NCBI GenBank assembly: GCA_016802295.1 | Contig: JAESIW010000180.1 | Coordinates: 3,517,975-3,581,974, forward strand | Length of the DNA stretch: 64,000 nt | Reading direction: 5' to 3' | Source of the DNA: Brachionus rotundiformis | Taxonomy: Eukaryota; Rotifera; Eurotatoria; Ploima; Brachionidae | Part shown: positions 47,206 to 57,999 of the stretch, piece after piece | How positions within the stretch are numbered: the stretch's first letter is position 1 | Layout: every line of letters starts with the position of its first letter | Made by a program: the position numbers and the translations under genes | The notes under the pieces: model-generated | Told to the model about the DNA's origin: nothing | Database searches by the model: none | Seen by the model: the letters and a program-made list of their open reading frames with translations, nothing else

Positions 47206-50200
47206 ATGTTCAGAATAACAAAAAAAATAGTTCCAAATGAACAAAATAAACCAAATGACAAAGCTGATTTTTTTGCTGGTATTAGTGCTTTTGTTTTACC
47301 AAATGGAATGGGTAAAATTAGACTTGAACTGTTCCAAAATTCAATCTTAAAAAATGGAGGCTTACTAATTGACGATACTAAACCGATCGACCAAAATGTA
47401 CCTTCGTTAATAGTAATAATATTTGACGAAACCACTATTCTAAATTGGCGAACAATTGAGATAACTCTTAGTAAGAGGAAGTTCTACCAGTCCATTAAAG
47501 CTTTATATGACCAAGAGCCCAAAAAAAAAATCTGTTTCGTTCAGAGTTCATGGCTTAGTGAATGTTTAAAACAGAAAAAACTAATTCCAACTTCATCCTA
47601 TGAACTAATACCAGAACAAGATGGCAAAAAGCTTGAAAATGAAGCCACTAAAGAATTCCTTAAAAGAAAAGCCTCTGATGAGGAAGTTAAAAATGAAGAT
47701 GAGAAAAAATCCAAAAGAGAATCAATAAATTGTAAAACAGATTGTAAAATAATTCTTAAAAATGATGGAAAATATGAAAGCAATAATGATAGTAGTTATT
47801 CTGAAGATGAGTCATATTCAAGTTTATCTAATCAAGACTTTTTTGAATTAAAACTTAAAAACAAATCAAATTATCTTACTAATAATAAAAGTTGGACTTG
47901 TGCTCACTCATCTAAGGAGCAGAATGAAAATCTGAACAAACATCTAACAGACAAATTGGAGCAAATGTTGACTATTTACGAAAATAGAAATGATAAATAT
48001 AGAGCGTTAGGATATCAAAAAGCAATTTTGATTCTCAAAAGACATCCAAATGAAATTAGTACTAAAGAAGTAATTCGATTTTGATAATTTTCTTATACTT
48101 ACTAATTAAATAAAGGAAGCTTTATCGTTGCCTGGAATCGGAGAGCGAATCGCGAATAAAATATGGGAAATATTGCAGACTGGTGATCTTCGTAAATTGA
48201 ATGAAATGAGCTCGAGAGATGATACAAATTCATTAGGACTTTTTACTAATATTCATGGAGTTGGACCAACTACAGCTCAATTTTTTGTTTCTCAGGTAAG
48301 TTTTACTTTCGGTCTTACTTTTTGATTATTCTCTCAATAGGGATTCAGAACTTTGGAAGATTTAAAAACAAAAGCCAATCTTAACAGACAACAAAAAATT
48401 GGCCTGAAATATTATGAAGATTTTAACCAGCGAATTCCCAGAGACGAAGTTGCTAAAATAGAAAATAAAGTAAAATAATAGAACGATTTTTAATCCTTTT
48501 TTAAACATATTCTATAAATCATATACTAAAATTATTTTTTCCAAGGTACTTTTTATAAGGGAGATGATAAAATAGTTTTTAATAATTTGAATGAGAACTT
48601 TTAAAAAATTAAATTTTCTTTTATTTTCCAATAAATTATTTAATTAAATGTTACAAGTTCTAAAAAAATTAAGTAGCTCAAATTTAGATAAAAAAGTATG
48701 TAATAATAATAATAATAAAAAGCTACTGCAAGCGAGCTTGCGGAGATGACTTACTCGGAAGTCGAAACGAAAATGAGGTACAATTTATATATACTTTACA
48801 AATATTACATATGATTATACAGAACATTACAGGTAAATAAGAGATAAATAGAAAATAATTTAGAGACTATGGTTAAAAATTTAAATAAATTTATATATTT
48901 ATATAATTTAAATATATTACTTATTTTAAATCGTCAAGTTTTAAAAATTTTAACCTTCATTTTTTATGATATTAACACTAGGAGCACCGATGAAGCCATT
49001 TTAACTCCTTTTGAGAATTTTTAAGGCCTATGAATAATGAAGGGATAAACATTTTTTCATCTTTTACTACTTTTTTCAATTGTCTATTATTTAATTTTAT
49101 AAATAAATGATATTTTACCTACTTCTTTTATTTAGTGGCATTTTATTTACAGTTGAAAAAGTTGATCGAATTTTGCAAGGGCTTCTAGTGTTAAATTTAG
49201 ATATCTAATTTTTTAATTTTTGGCGAATTTTACCAACTTCTTTCGTTTTAGTTACATTTTTTAATTATTTTTAAAAAAGGTAAAATTGGCAGCCTTAAGT
49301 TTAAATAATCGACTGATTGTTCAAGCTTGTGGTTCATATAGACGAGGTAAGACTACATGCGGTGATGTGGATATTTTAATAACTCATCCGGACAGAAAAT
49401 CTCATAGAGGAATATTTGCCAGACTTTTACATTTATTACACGAACAAAGTAAGAAAAAAAATTATTTTTAAAGCTTTATTTTTGGCTTATAAAAATAATC
49501 AAAGTTCATCGTTAACTACAAAGTAATCCAAATCATGGAAATTTGCTACAACATTCAATATTTTAGATAATTTTTCCATCTTGGAACTGCTTAATTGGTA
49601 TATTTGGTCCAAATTCAAACTATTGTCATCGGTTAATTCATTCCAAATTTGTTTTGCTGAGTAACTCATTGACTCTCTTATTATAGGTTTTAAATCACCA
49701 ATTTTATTTCTTATATCAGCAGTTATCTCTTGATAAAAATTTTCAAAATTTTCATATACAAGACTCTCATTTCTGACCAAGTAATGCAGGTAGGAAACTA
49801 CATCATTTGTATTGAGGGCTTTTTTCTTCAAATGCCTTTCACTGTGAGTATAAGCCCATATAAAATGCGGTCTCACAGAGGCAATTGGCTCGAACAATGG
49901 TGCGTTTTGCCAGCAACTATTGAATAAATACGATTTCAATTCTCCAAAGATATCCTCTAATTGAGATGGTAATTTATATGTTTTGAAATAAATTGAAGAT
50001 GATAGACTACGTCCGTGTGATCTTACTTGATGTAAATAGTTAGCTGGAATATAAATACAATCGCCAGTCCTTACTGAAGAATAATACCATTTCATTGTAT
50101 TCAGTCTTTTATATTTATACACATTTACTTTGTCAACATCTATTTTAGAGTACCACTCGTTTGAACCATTATATGTTTCGTATAGACCGAGTTCTTTTCT

Positions 50201-51533
50201 CCAACCATCTACTTTTTTATAATGTTTTAATGAATTTTTTTGTATTGAAAATTGTTCACTAGGTATCAAAATAAAATCTTTACGACCATCAAGAACACAA
50301 TGAAGATTGTGTTCAGGATGTGAATGTATGAGTGAACTTGTTTCACCTGCACTTAACCACAAAAAAGGCTCGACTAATTGAGCAATTTTTGGAATATCCA
50401 AATTCCAAGTTTTATTGAAATTTTTCACTAATTTATCTATTATTATTTCATAACTATCGTCTTGACGAGTAAGAGAAGTCGTAAAAGGTCCACAACTTAA
50501 AAGACGAGGTAAAGGTGCTTCCATTTGCATTTCTTCTGGCATTATTCCATTTAGGTACCAATCTTCTACTCGATATCCAATGAGAAAATTCGACAACTTC
50601 ATTCGAGTCTTTTCTTTGTAGCTTTTAAAGCTTTGTTTTCTTTCCGCTAGTTTAATATCGAGATGTCCATAATTCTTGTCCAAATGAGAATCAACCCATT
50701 GCTCAGTTGCATCAGATCCAAGCACTAATCCTCGGAATACTACAGGATAGCTTTTTTCTATATATTTATTCCAAAAATTTTCGGGATCAATTATTACTGG
50801 TTCCTCACTAACAGGTCCTTCGGCTCGGCTTTGCCAACCAAGTGGTCTCAAGTGACCGGTTGGAATACCATCTCTTCTATCAAGTATTGGAGGAAATACA
50901 ATATTCGTATTTAAGTCTTTTTGAAAACCTGTTTGTGAGGAATACCGAAAGAAAAATATAAAAATAAAAAATTGTACCATTTTTAATTTATTTTTACAAG
51001 AAAATTTTATTTTATTTAAACACAATTTTCACTGCATATGTCACCAAATTTTTTTTAAATTTAGATTTTTTAACTGATGATCTAGTGGTTCAAGAAGAGA
51101 ATGCTGATATTCAATGCAAATACTTAGGAGTTTGTCGTTTAGACGACGCAAACAGCTTGGTATTTAAAAAAAAAAATTTGTTTTTTTAAATAATGATAAA
51201 ATCAAGCACAGAAGAATAGATATTATTGTGGTTCCATATGATGAGTATGCTTGCGCGCTTTTGTATTTTACAGGCTCAGCTCATTTTAATCGATCAATGA
51301 GGCATTTGGCTCGCAAATTAGGGCTTTCATTGAGCGAAAAATCAATTAATAAAAACGTAATCAGAAAGGTATTGCTAAAATAGATTTTAAATTAATTTCT
51401 AAAATAAATTTTCCTAAATTTGAAGGGGTCAGAAAAAATCAATATGGGAGAAAAAATACCAGTTCATTCAGAAGAAGACATTTTCAAAATTTTAAGCATT
51501 CCTTATCGAGAACCCGAAGAAAGAGATTTTTGA
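47206..51533 (+). CDS. POLL: DNA polymerase lambda
   Basis: Family X DNA polymerase for base excision repair and end joining in the nucleus. Seven exons in phase: 47206-48069, 48116-48295, 48341-48469, 49280-49448, 51065-51159, 51207-51368 and 51426-51533, giving 568 residues (human 575). An N-terminal BRCT domain covers about residues 10-130 (VQSSWLSECLKQKKLIP at its end), then a charged linker, the 8-kDa dRP-lyase region (YRALGYQKAILILKR), two helix-hairpin-helix motifs (LPGIGERIANKIW, HGVGPTTAQFF) and the nucleotidyltransferase core. The metal-binding aspartates are visible: CGDVDILITHP (about D420 and D422) and RRIDIIVVP (about D484). The end, YREPEERDF, favours lambda over mu. Intron 4 (1616 nt) contains an entire antisense JmjC gene. 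Start: first ATG of the frame. Confidence 0.95.
48699..48768 (+). repeat. (TAA)n tract followed by two small hairpins, in POLL intron 3
   Basis: A TAATAATAA-type tract is followed by a GC-rich island unlike the rest of this intron. The island has a hairpin (GCAAG/CTTGC, 48728-48741), then GGAGATGA, a second hairpin (GACTT/AAGTC, 48748-48763), then GAAAC. The order of elements is reminiscent of a hammerhead ribozyme core, but the invariant CUGAUGA reads GAGATGA. It may be a retroelement remnant. Confidence 0.4.
49499..50980 (-). CDS. JmjC/cupin-8 domain protein with signal peptide, nested in POLL intron 4
   Basis: An intronless minus-strand gene of 493 residues, complete inside an intron of POLL. 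I chose the internal ATG at 50980 because the longer frame opens with TTG and because this Met starts a hydrophobic signal-like segment (VQFFIFIFFF). The protein has the layout of secreted or ER JmjC oxygenase-like proteins: GHLRPLGWQSRAEGPV, the YPVVFRGLV entry, then SSLIHSHPEHNLHCVLDG and CIYIPANYLHQVRSHG. In active relatives the first motif is HxD; here residues 219-221 read H-S-H, while the distal His (about 317) is kept. This could abolish or change Fe(II)/2-oxoglutarate activity. The C-terminal 130 residues are helical and of unknown role. Substrate unknown. Confidence 0.88.
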   Translation of the reverse strand: MVQFFIFIFFFRYSSQTGFQKDLNTNIVFPPILDRRDGIPTGHLRPLGWQSRAEGPVSEEPVIIDPENFWNKYIEKSYPVVFRGLVLGSDATEQWVDSHLDKNYGHLDIKLAERKQSFKSYKEKTRMKLSNFLIGYRVEDWYLNGIMPEEMQMEAPLPRLLSCGPFTTSLTRQDDSYEIIIDKLVKNFNKTWNLDIPKIAQLVEPFLWLSAGETSSLIHSHPEHNLHCVLDGRKDFILIPSEQFSIQKNSLKHYKKVDGWRKELGLYETYNGSNEWYSKIDVDKVNVYKYKRLNTMKWYYSSVRTGDCIYIPANYLHQVRSHGRSLSSSIYFKTYKLPSQLEDIFGELKSYLFNSCWQNAPLFEPIASVRPHFIWAYTHSERHLKKKALNTNDVVSYLHYLVRNESLVYENFENFYQEITADIRNKIGDLKPIIRESMSYSAKQIWNELTDDNSLNLDQIYQLSSSKMEKLSKILNVVANFHDLDYFVVNDEL

Positions 51534-52672
51534 AATTTTGATTTTTAGCAAATTAAAATTTTTAATTAAATTTGATTTTATTTAATTATCTGTAACTTAT
51601 TGAGATAGCAAATTTTTATTCAATAAAAAAATGTATTTTTTATTTCAATCAATTAAAGTTGGTAAAAATTTTAAAATCGGTTGCCTAGATGCAAAATTTT
51701 TGAATGCATAAAATTTCACATTTAATTATGATTGATGAATGCACTTAAATCTTTAAATATCTAAACGTAATTTATATAACTTATTTTAAAACCAATTTTT
51801 ATATGAAATTACATTTTTTAAAAGAATTACATAAACAATTTTAAACAGAAAATTTTTATTATTCAAAAAGTAGGAAGATTCAAAATACTCCTATAGAATA
51901 ACTAACCATACAGCTTTTTATTTAGAATCCTTTAAGCATTAGATTTAAATTAGTTCTTAAATGTCAATGGTATATTTTTTAGATAATTTCTACGAAGTTT
52001 AAACAAAATTTAAAAAAAAAATTAAAAAAAATTTAAAAACTTGATTCATTCTTTTATCAAAGTAAAAAATTCTAAATAATTACCTCTTAAACATAAATTA
52101 TTCATTTTTTAGAAAATTTTAAATAATTAATAAAAATTTCTTTTTATTTTACATGTAAGTTTTTTTATTTGTTTGATTTCAGTTTTAATCTAAATTTCTC
52201 ATTAATTACATTAAACTTTTATTCATCTAAAAATAAAAAAAATTTCAACTTGGCACAAGACTTAAATTTACAAGTTTTTTTGTTTAATTAGTCTTTATTA
52301 TGAAAAAATTATACATTTAAAACTCGAAAACAAATCTAATGATTCATTTTTAGATGACATTATTTTAAAATTTAATAAAAATTTAACTTAATAATCTAAT
52401 TCTTAATATAATTAACTATAAATTAATTAAATTTTGTAGAAAAGTCAAATATTAATTCGCCGCTTATTAGGTATTTTCTAACACAATATGTTAAATTAAT
52501 TCTTCTATTAATCAAAATTTTCATAATTTAGAATTTTCATAATTTAAAAATTTCGAATTTTGTTTTAAAAAATTTAATTTTAAAATTGTTATTTATTATT
52601 TTTATTTTGAATTACAGGAAAGCTGTTAGAATTCATTAACTCATTCATTTGAATAGAAAGTAAATTTCTGAA
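51534..52672. other. Intergenic, 3' flank of POLL and upstream of the SECISBP2-like gene
   Basis: An AATAAA near 51622 may be the POLL polyadenylation signal. The end of the region has TTACAG followed by about 55 bases before the next start codon, which looks like an acceptor for a 5' UTR intron or spliced leader. Otherwise featureless AT-rich sequence. Confidence 0.55.
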
Positions 52673-55600
52673 ATGAAGTCACTTTCTCCAAATGCTCAAG
52701 AGTTTGTGCCTCTTTCCTTAAAAAACCAAAATTTGATCCATCGGCAGCCTGTTCAAACATATTACATGGATCCAAATTCAATGCCTTTTTACAATTTTGG
52801 ATATCAAAATTTGGGTTTAAACTATCAACTGCCGTCAAATTATCAAATGTATCCTTCGAATCAAATGTTTCATCCACCTTTAGGCGCTTTTAATTCCAAT
52901 CATTTTTCTCAAGCAAATCAGATAAATAAAAACCAAGCGCCCAGAAAGCCAAGTACAAAATATCGACAAAAAGATGCAAAAAAAGGAGACAAATCTTTGA
53001 ATTTCAATGCAAATGAATTTCCTGCTTTAACATCCTACGACAAACCAACTCCAATTTCAACAATAGATATGACCAAATTAAATATAGCGAATGATAAAAA
53101 TCTTAATTTGAAAAAAAATGAAGAAAATTCTCAAGTCCTGTCCGAAACGCTAGCTCCGCAAGCACTTCGATCTTTTAAAGATGCTGTTTTAGTTCCAAAA
53201 GAACCAATTTCAAATAATCAACAAAAACAAAATGAACATAACTTGACCAACACAAAACAGTCTAATAAAAAAAAATCAAAAAAAAAATCCAAAAATGAGA
53301 GTAAAATTTCTCCAAAAGAAGATTCAAATGAAACAACATTAGTTGAAAAAAAATTTATTTTAAACGTGAATGAATTTCCAGACTTGGATTCATCGCAAAA
53401 ATCGGATTCAAATAAGTATTTTATAGAAGAAAAGCAGCTCAGTGACGCCTATTCAAGTGGTAATATTTTTTTCTAATTATTACATTATATTTGCTAATGA
53501 TAATGAACACGACGTATTAATTTCGTCAATCATTTTCTTAAACAAGTTCTTTGTGCCTGCTTTGTCTACTATAGGAGGCAATCTGTTCCGGTAATCTTAG
53601 TTAAAGTTGTAAAATCAGCTATGGGTTTTACCTTAAAGCCGGTCTCTCCACCAAGAAAAAGGTCCCGCAATAGCGGAGCGGTTTGCTTAAATAGACTTCC
53701 TCGAAAATGTTCGCCTTAAGTAAGTTGGCGATTACTAGGTCCCTATTGGGGTCTATCTTAGACCAAAATCCTAAGGCCGTTCTTAAGTTTGTTGTAGAGG
53801 CCCCTGAGTACTTTGAACACCTTAGAAAAATTAATTATATCTGTTGGTGGATCGAAATATGTGTCCGCTTCTATGCGGGGGTTATGTCCCTCTTTTAAAG
53901 CCAATTGGCAGAACCTAATACGTAACGTCTGGAGGATTGACGTTTGGTGCGTTTATGTAAGGCGCGGCGGAGTTTGGATCCAGTCCTGGCTGATCCAGTG
54001 ACCCCTGGTTAGTTTGGTTAGTAATGGCTAGATGGTTTACGAGGTCTTCCTCGTTAAGGGGCTCATCCTCCTGAATCTCGCCCCATCTCCCAGATTCCAC
54101 ATAGAAATAGGAACTTGTAAGACTGTCCCAAAAAAGATTCTCGTAATTGGCAGGCCATATTCCCACCTGGTGATACGTTGGTATCTTGAGGGGTCAGGCA
54201 AGTTGGGACTAAGATGTTGTTTACTAAATTACGCCTGACCCCAGGTGGGAGTCTCGCTAAGCCATTTGTTGGCAGACCCTGCTCCTTGAGCTGGGTCCTC
54301 TCCGAGACTTTCCTCTAGTTCTCCTTGGAGGAGACCTCCCGCCACGGGTGGTAGTGTTATTGTTGATTACCATTACGTTGTCTCTTTGTGGGATGTAATT
54401 AGAATCCTCAACTAGGTCCTTCTCTTCGAGAAACTTGAGCGCTTTGTCCCATCCCACTTTAAGGACAGTATAATAAAGGTGGATTCTCTAAAATAGGAAA
54501 ATTTTTTTTCCTGTTTGTTACTAAAATTCACAATACCGTCTATTCTCTTCTTCTTCATGAGGGGACACCAAGCAGTCATTGCGTACTCGAGATGAGGTCT
54601 AGCAAATGTCACATCAAGGCTCCTGACCGACCATGACTTGAACGCTTTAGATAATTGTCCCAGCACCATATTAGCTTTTTTGACCGCTTTCATAACTTGC
54701 ATACTCCATTTCAGATTTGAACTGATCATCATAACCAAATCTCGTTCATTTTACGTCTTACTCATATCTTGTCCATTCATTTCCAAATTAATATCGAACT
54801 ACTTGGTATTGAATAACATATACTTGCATTTATCAACATTAAAATCAATCATCCAGTCATCAGCCTATCTCATCAGAAAGCCGATGTAACCTTGTAATGT
54901 TGTAAGATGCAATGGATTTTTAATAAAAATAATAAGCTTTAAGTCATCAGCAAAATGTTTACACAGTATCTATATTGTTTATAAATATTCGAAAAAGCAA
55001 AGAGCCTAAGATTGAACCTTGAGGTACACCCTTAATACATCTAACCATCTGAAGACTTGTCTCCAATAACCAACCAAGGTTTTCTGTTATTTAAAAAGTT
55101 ATTTTTACCATTTTAAAAGATCTTTTTAAAAAGAATAATTTTTAGCTTATTTTCATTTAAATATTCTAAATCAAAAAAATTTTAAGAAACAAATTTTAAA
55201 TTTCAAAGTAGTAAGATTTAAAAAATAATATTTGCTTTCTTATTAAAATATTTTGATATCAATTAACAGATTAAATCATCGGATGTTTCAGTTGAATTAA
55301 TTTTCGAGTATTTTAGACGCAACATTAGATGCCAACATTATAAAACTTCGTACTAATTCACAAAAAAGTGAAGATGGTAAACAGACAAAGCCAAATTTAA
55401 AAAAAATTCACCAGCCATTGACCATTGAGTTTGCCAATATGATATCAGCTCTACAAAAAGGTCAAAATTTGCAGCGAAACAGTCAATTAAAAATTCAAGC
55501 CAAAGCTGTAGCAAATATTCTTTCGATTCGACAAGAGAAAGGTACCACAATGCAGCTTGTAAATCCGCTTGACTCAAGCTCAACTGTAAAACGTGGAAAA

Positions 55601-57104
55601 GAAAGAGAAAAGCCTAAATCTAAAAAGAAAAGCACACTTAAAAAAATAATTCTCAAAGAACGTGAAGAAAAACGTAAAATACGCGACGAGCTGGAAAAAT
55701 CTGACCACTTTGATGACGAATCTTCGCTGCCAAATTTAAGTATCTTATTTGCCAGTCCAAAAGCTGACAGTACTGTTTTGAACGGTGTAGATGAAGGTTC
55801 TGATAAAGATAAATCAGATTTGGAGGAATCCGACATTAACAACGAAATTCTATCTCCTATAAGTCAGCCATCACCGATAAGTATTAATGGATACAATCCG
55901 AGCCCTTATGCTGCTTTGGACTTTTCTGATTCTCCAATTTCTTTGGAAAAATTGGAAGAACAAGTTAAGAAAAAAATTCACAGCAGAAAATTTCGCGAAT
56001 ATTGCAATCAAATAATAAGCAAGGATATTGATGAAATTTGTCTGACTTTACTGCAGGAAATTTCCCGGTTCCAAGACAGACTTTATCAAAAATTTCCCAA
56101 TAAAGTAAACTTTAAAATTTAAAAAAGTGAAAAAAAAATTCAACTTTTTTACAAAGGCAAAAAATAAACGACGTTTTGTAATGGGTATTCGAGAAGTTAC
56201 CAAACATTTAAAGCTTCAAAAATTAAAATGTGTTATAATAGCTCCTAATTGTGAAAAAATTGAATCCAAAGGTGGTCTAGATGATGCTATAAATACCATT
56301 ATTCAAATAGCAATGGAGCAAAACATTCCATTTCTGTTTGCTTTGGGTCGTAAAGATTTGGGAAAAGCGGTCAAAAAATTGGTTCCAATATCTGTAATTG
56401 GAATTTTCGACTACAGTGGCGCTGAAGAACATTTCAAAAGATTGGTCGAATTGGCAAACAATGCCAAATTGGCCTATCAAGACATGGTTGAAGACCTCGA
56501 AAAAGAGGAATGTGAAAATTTTATTTCTCAGCCAAAAGAAAAGACTGAAAATTTTCTGAGTACTGGTAATTTTATGCCAAAAATACCGAGCCATATGGCT
56601 CATTCAAGAACTCCGTCCAATGGTTCCAATATTTCTATTGATCCAATTTATCACATGAACTATCATACTCATTCTCGCAGCGCTTCTGGAAACTTCAACT
56701 ATGGTCACACCACTTTGAATGGTGGGCATAGCCGAACTGCCTCGGGTGGAGGTCTTGGTGCTGGTGGTCTAAATTTAGACCTTTTGGTTGGTAACAAAAA
56801 TTGGACTCATTCAAGAACGCCTTCAAATTGTAGCAATAATTCATTTATGAGTCGGGTTTCTGAGCCGATATCAGAGATAAACTATGATGTTAATTCAGCT
56901 CAGGCGGCTGTGCAATTTTATAGCGAACAAGTGAGACAGGAAATGAAGGAGAATGACCATTCAAATCCGACTTATTTTGAAGAAGCTAGTAAAAATGATG
57001 AAGATAAAGATAATGAAAAAATGTCAGCTTCGTTGAGTAATTTACATTTAGGATGCATAAATGAAATTGATGCCGGTAATGAGGCTGATACGGAAGATAA
57101 ATAA
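52673..57104 (+). CDS. SECISBP2L: SECIS-binding protein 2-like, selenoprotein synthesis factor
   Basis: Binds the SECIS element in selenoprotein mRNAs and the ribosome so that UGA is read as selenocysteine. Three exons in phase: 52673-53459, 55317-56104 and 56157-57104, giving 840 residues. Near the N-terminus is LSPNAQEFVP, like the PAM2 poly(A)-binding-protein ligand and the equivalent SECISBP2 motif. The SECIS interaction region is visible (STLKKIILKEREEKRKI, about residues 365-380), then YCNQIISKDIDEICLTLLQE. The L7Ae RNA-binding domain follows (LKCVIIAPNCEKIESKGGL to FALGRKDLGKAV, about residues 550-640). The tail has four HSR(T/S)(P/A)S repeats. The first intron is 1857 nt, expanded by mobile-element debris; the second is 52 nt. 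I prefer the SECISBP2/2L family without choosing between vertebrate paralogues. Confidence 0.93.
53570..54480 (-). mobile_element. GC-rich foreign-looking block with degraded coding frames, in an intron
   Basis: Base composition jumps from very AT-rich to roughly balanced for about 900 bases, then falls back. On the minus strand there are protein-like segments broken by stops and frame changes: an Arg/Ser-rich basic stretch (RGGRSPPRRTRGKSRR) ending at 54257, then an acidic Asn/Pro-rich segment (PLNEEDLVNHLAITNQ) ending at 53915, then further fragments. No polymerase, integrase or capsid motif is recognisable. It directly follows the LINE remnant on the same strand, so it may be part of that element, a nested element or an old viral integration. 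Identity unknown. Confidence 0.5.
54162..54249. repeat. Nested inverted repeats inside the GC-rich block
   Basis: GGGGTCAGGC (54190-54199) pairs with GCCTGACCCC (54233-54242), and the outer CCCACCTGG (54162-54170) pairs with CCAGGTGGG (54241-54249). The stems overlap by two bases, so they may alternate. On the minus strand the structure lies right after the basic reading frame ends. Confidence 0.75.
54540..55080 (-). mobile_element. Decayed non-LTR retrotransposon (LINE) reverse transcriptase fragment
   Basis: The minus strand carries, in order, recognisable non-LTR reverse transcriptase blocks: GVPQGSILGSLLF, then FADDLKLI (catalytic DD), a FNVDKCKYMLF block, then SSNLKWSMQVMKAVKKAN, LGQLSKAFKS and ARPHLEYAMTAWCPLMKK. 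Stops and frameshifts between them show it is dead. The N-terminal part of the enzyme and all upstream sequence are missing, as usual for 5'-truncated LINEs. It lies antisense in the first intron of the SECISBP2-like gene. The block order fits the CR1/Jockey-like group. Confidence 0.85.
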
Positions 57105-57999
57105 TTTAATACCAACGAGTTTTAACAATGACACTTTTAATTTTAATTGTTTCTAAGTTTTAATTTCGATAGAAGAAAAAAATTTTATATTAAACAAATA
57201 AGAAAATATTTTAGATTGAATCGAGATTAGCATTTCGTGGCAATATAAATAAATTTTTTGTCAGACAAATGCCACTTTTGATGAGTGCTAATACCAGGAC
57301 TTCGGAAAGAATGCTAATTTTCGATAATGAAAAAAAACCTCTACAATAAAGAAATAAAATATTTTAAATGCTTTTAATTTAATTAATTAATTAATTTTAA
57401 ACGAATAGATAAATTTATATCTTTATCTTGTCTTTTTTTAGTAATAAACAATTAATTTAATTATTTCGTAATATTTGTAAAAACAAAAGCGTATATTCTT
57501 TATTTGATTATATTAATTTAATGATAAATTGTAAAAGAGTGTTTCTTGTTATATTATTTAAATAGTATATCTAAATTAAAGCGAAAAAAAAACGCGCATA
57601 ATTTTAGAAAATGTTGAAATATTTTCAATTAAATTCTGAAAAAAATTGCCAAATTTTTCAAAGACAAAATTAATTTTCAAACCAATTTTTTAATAAAAAG
57701 TAAGTTTATTTTCAAAAATGATAATTTATAAGATTTGTACATTCTCAATTTAGCATATTTATAAATGAATAATTAAAGTTAAATCATTTTTTTAAATCTT
57801 ATTTTTCTCTAAATATGAAAACTTTTGATAACTTGTTCACTTCCTCATATTTGAGATTTATCAAAGGTGTTACATCCTTTTTATTTTAAATCTCTCTTAC
57901 CAGAATACGATGGTCTAATTAAAATCATTTAATGAAATCATTCAAATATTAAACATGTAAGGTAAACAAAAGAATAACATTTTGATCAAAGAATTCTTC
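57105..57999. other. Intergenic, no gene seen
   Basis: AT-rich spacer between two plus-strand genes. An AATAAA-type signal near 57350 may end the upstream transcript. The region 57940-57999 is the probable 5' UTR of the next gene. Confidence 0.5.

Noticed and set aside
53707..54238. Plus-strand open frames in the GC-rich block
   Set aside because: They overlap more protein-like minus-strand segments and change frame repeatedly; in GC-rich sequence such open frames arise easily.
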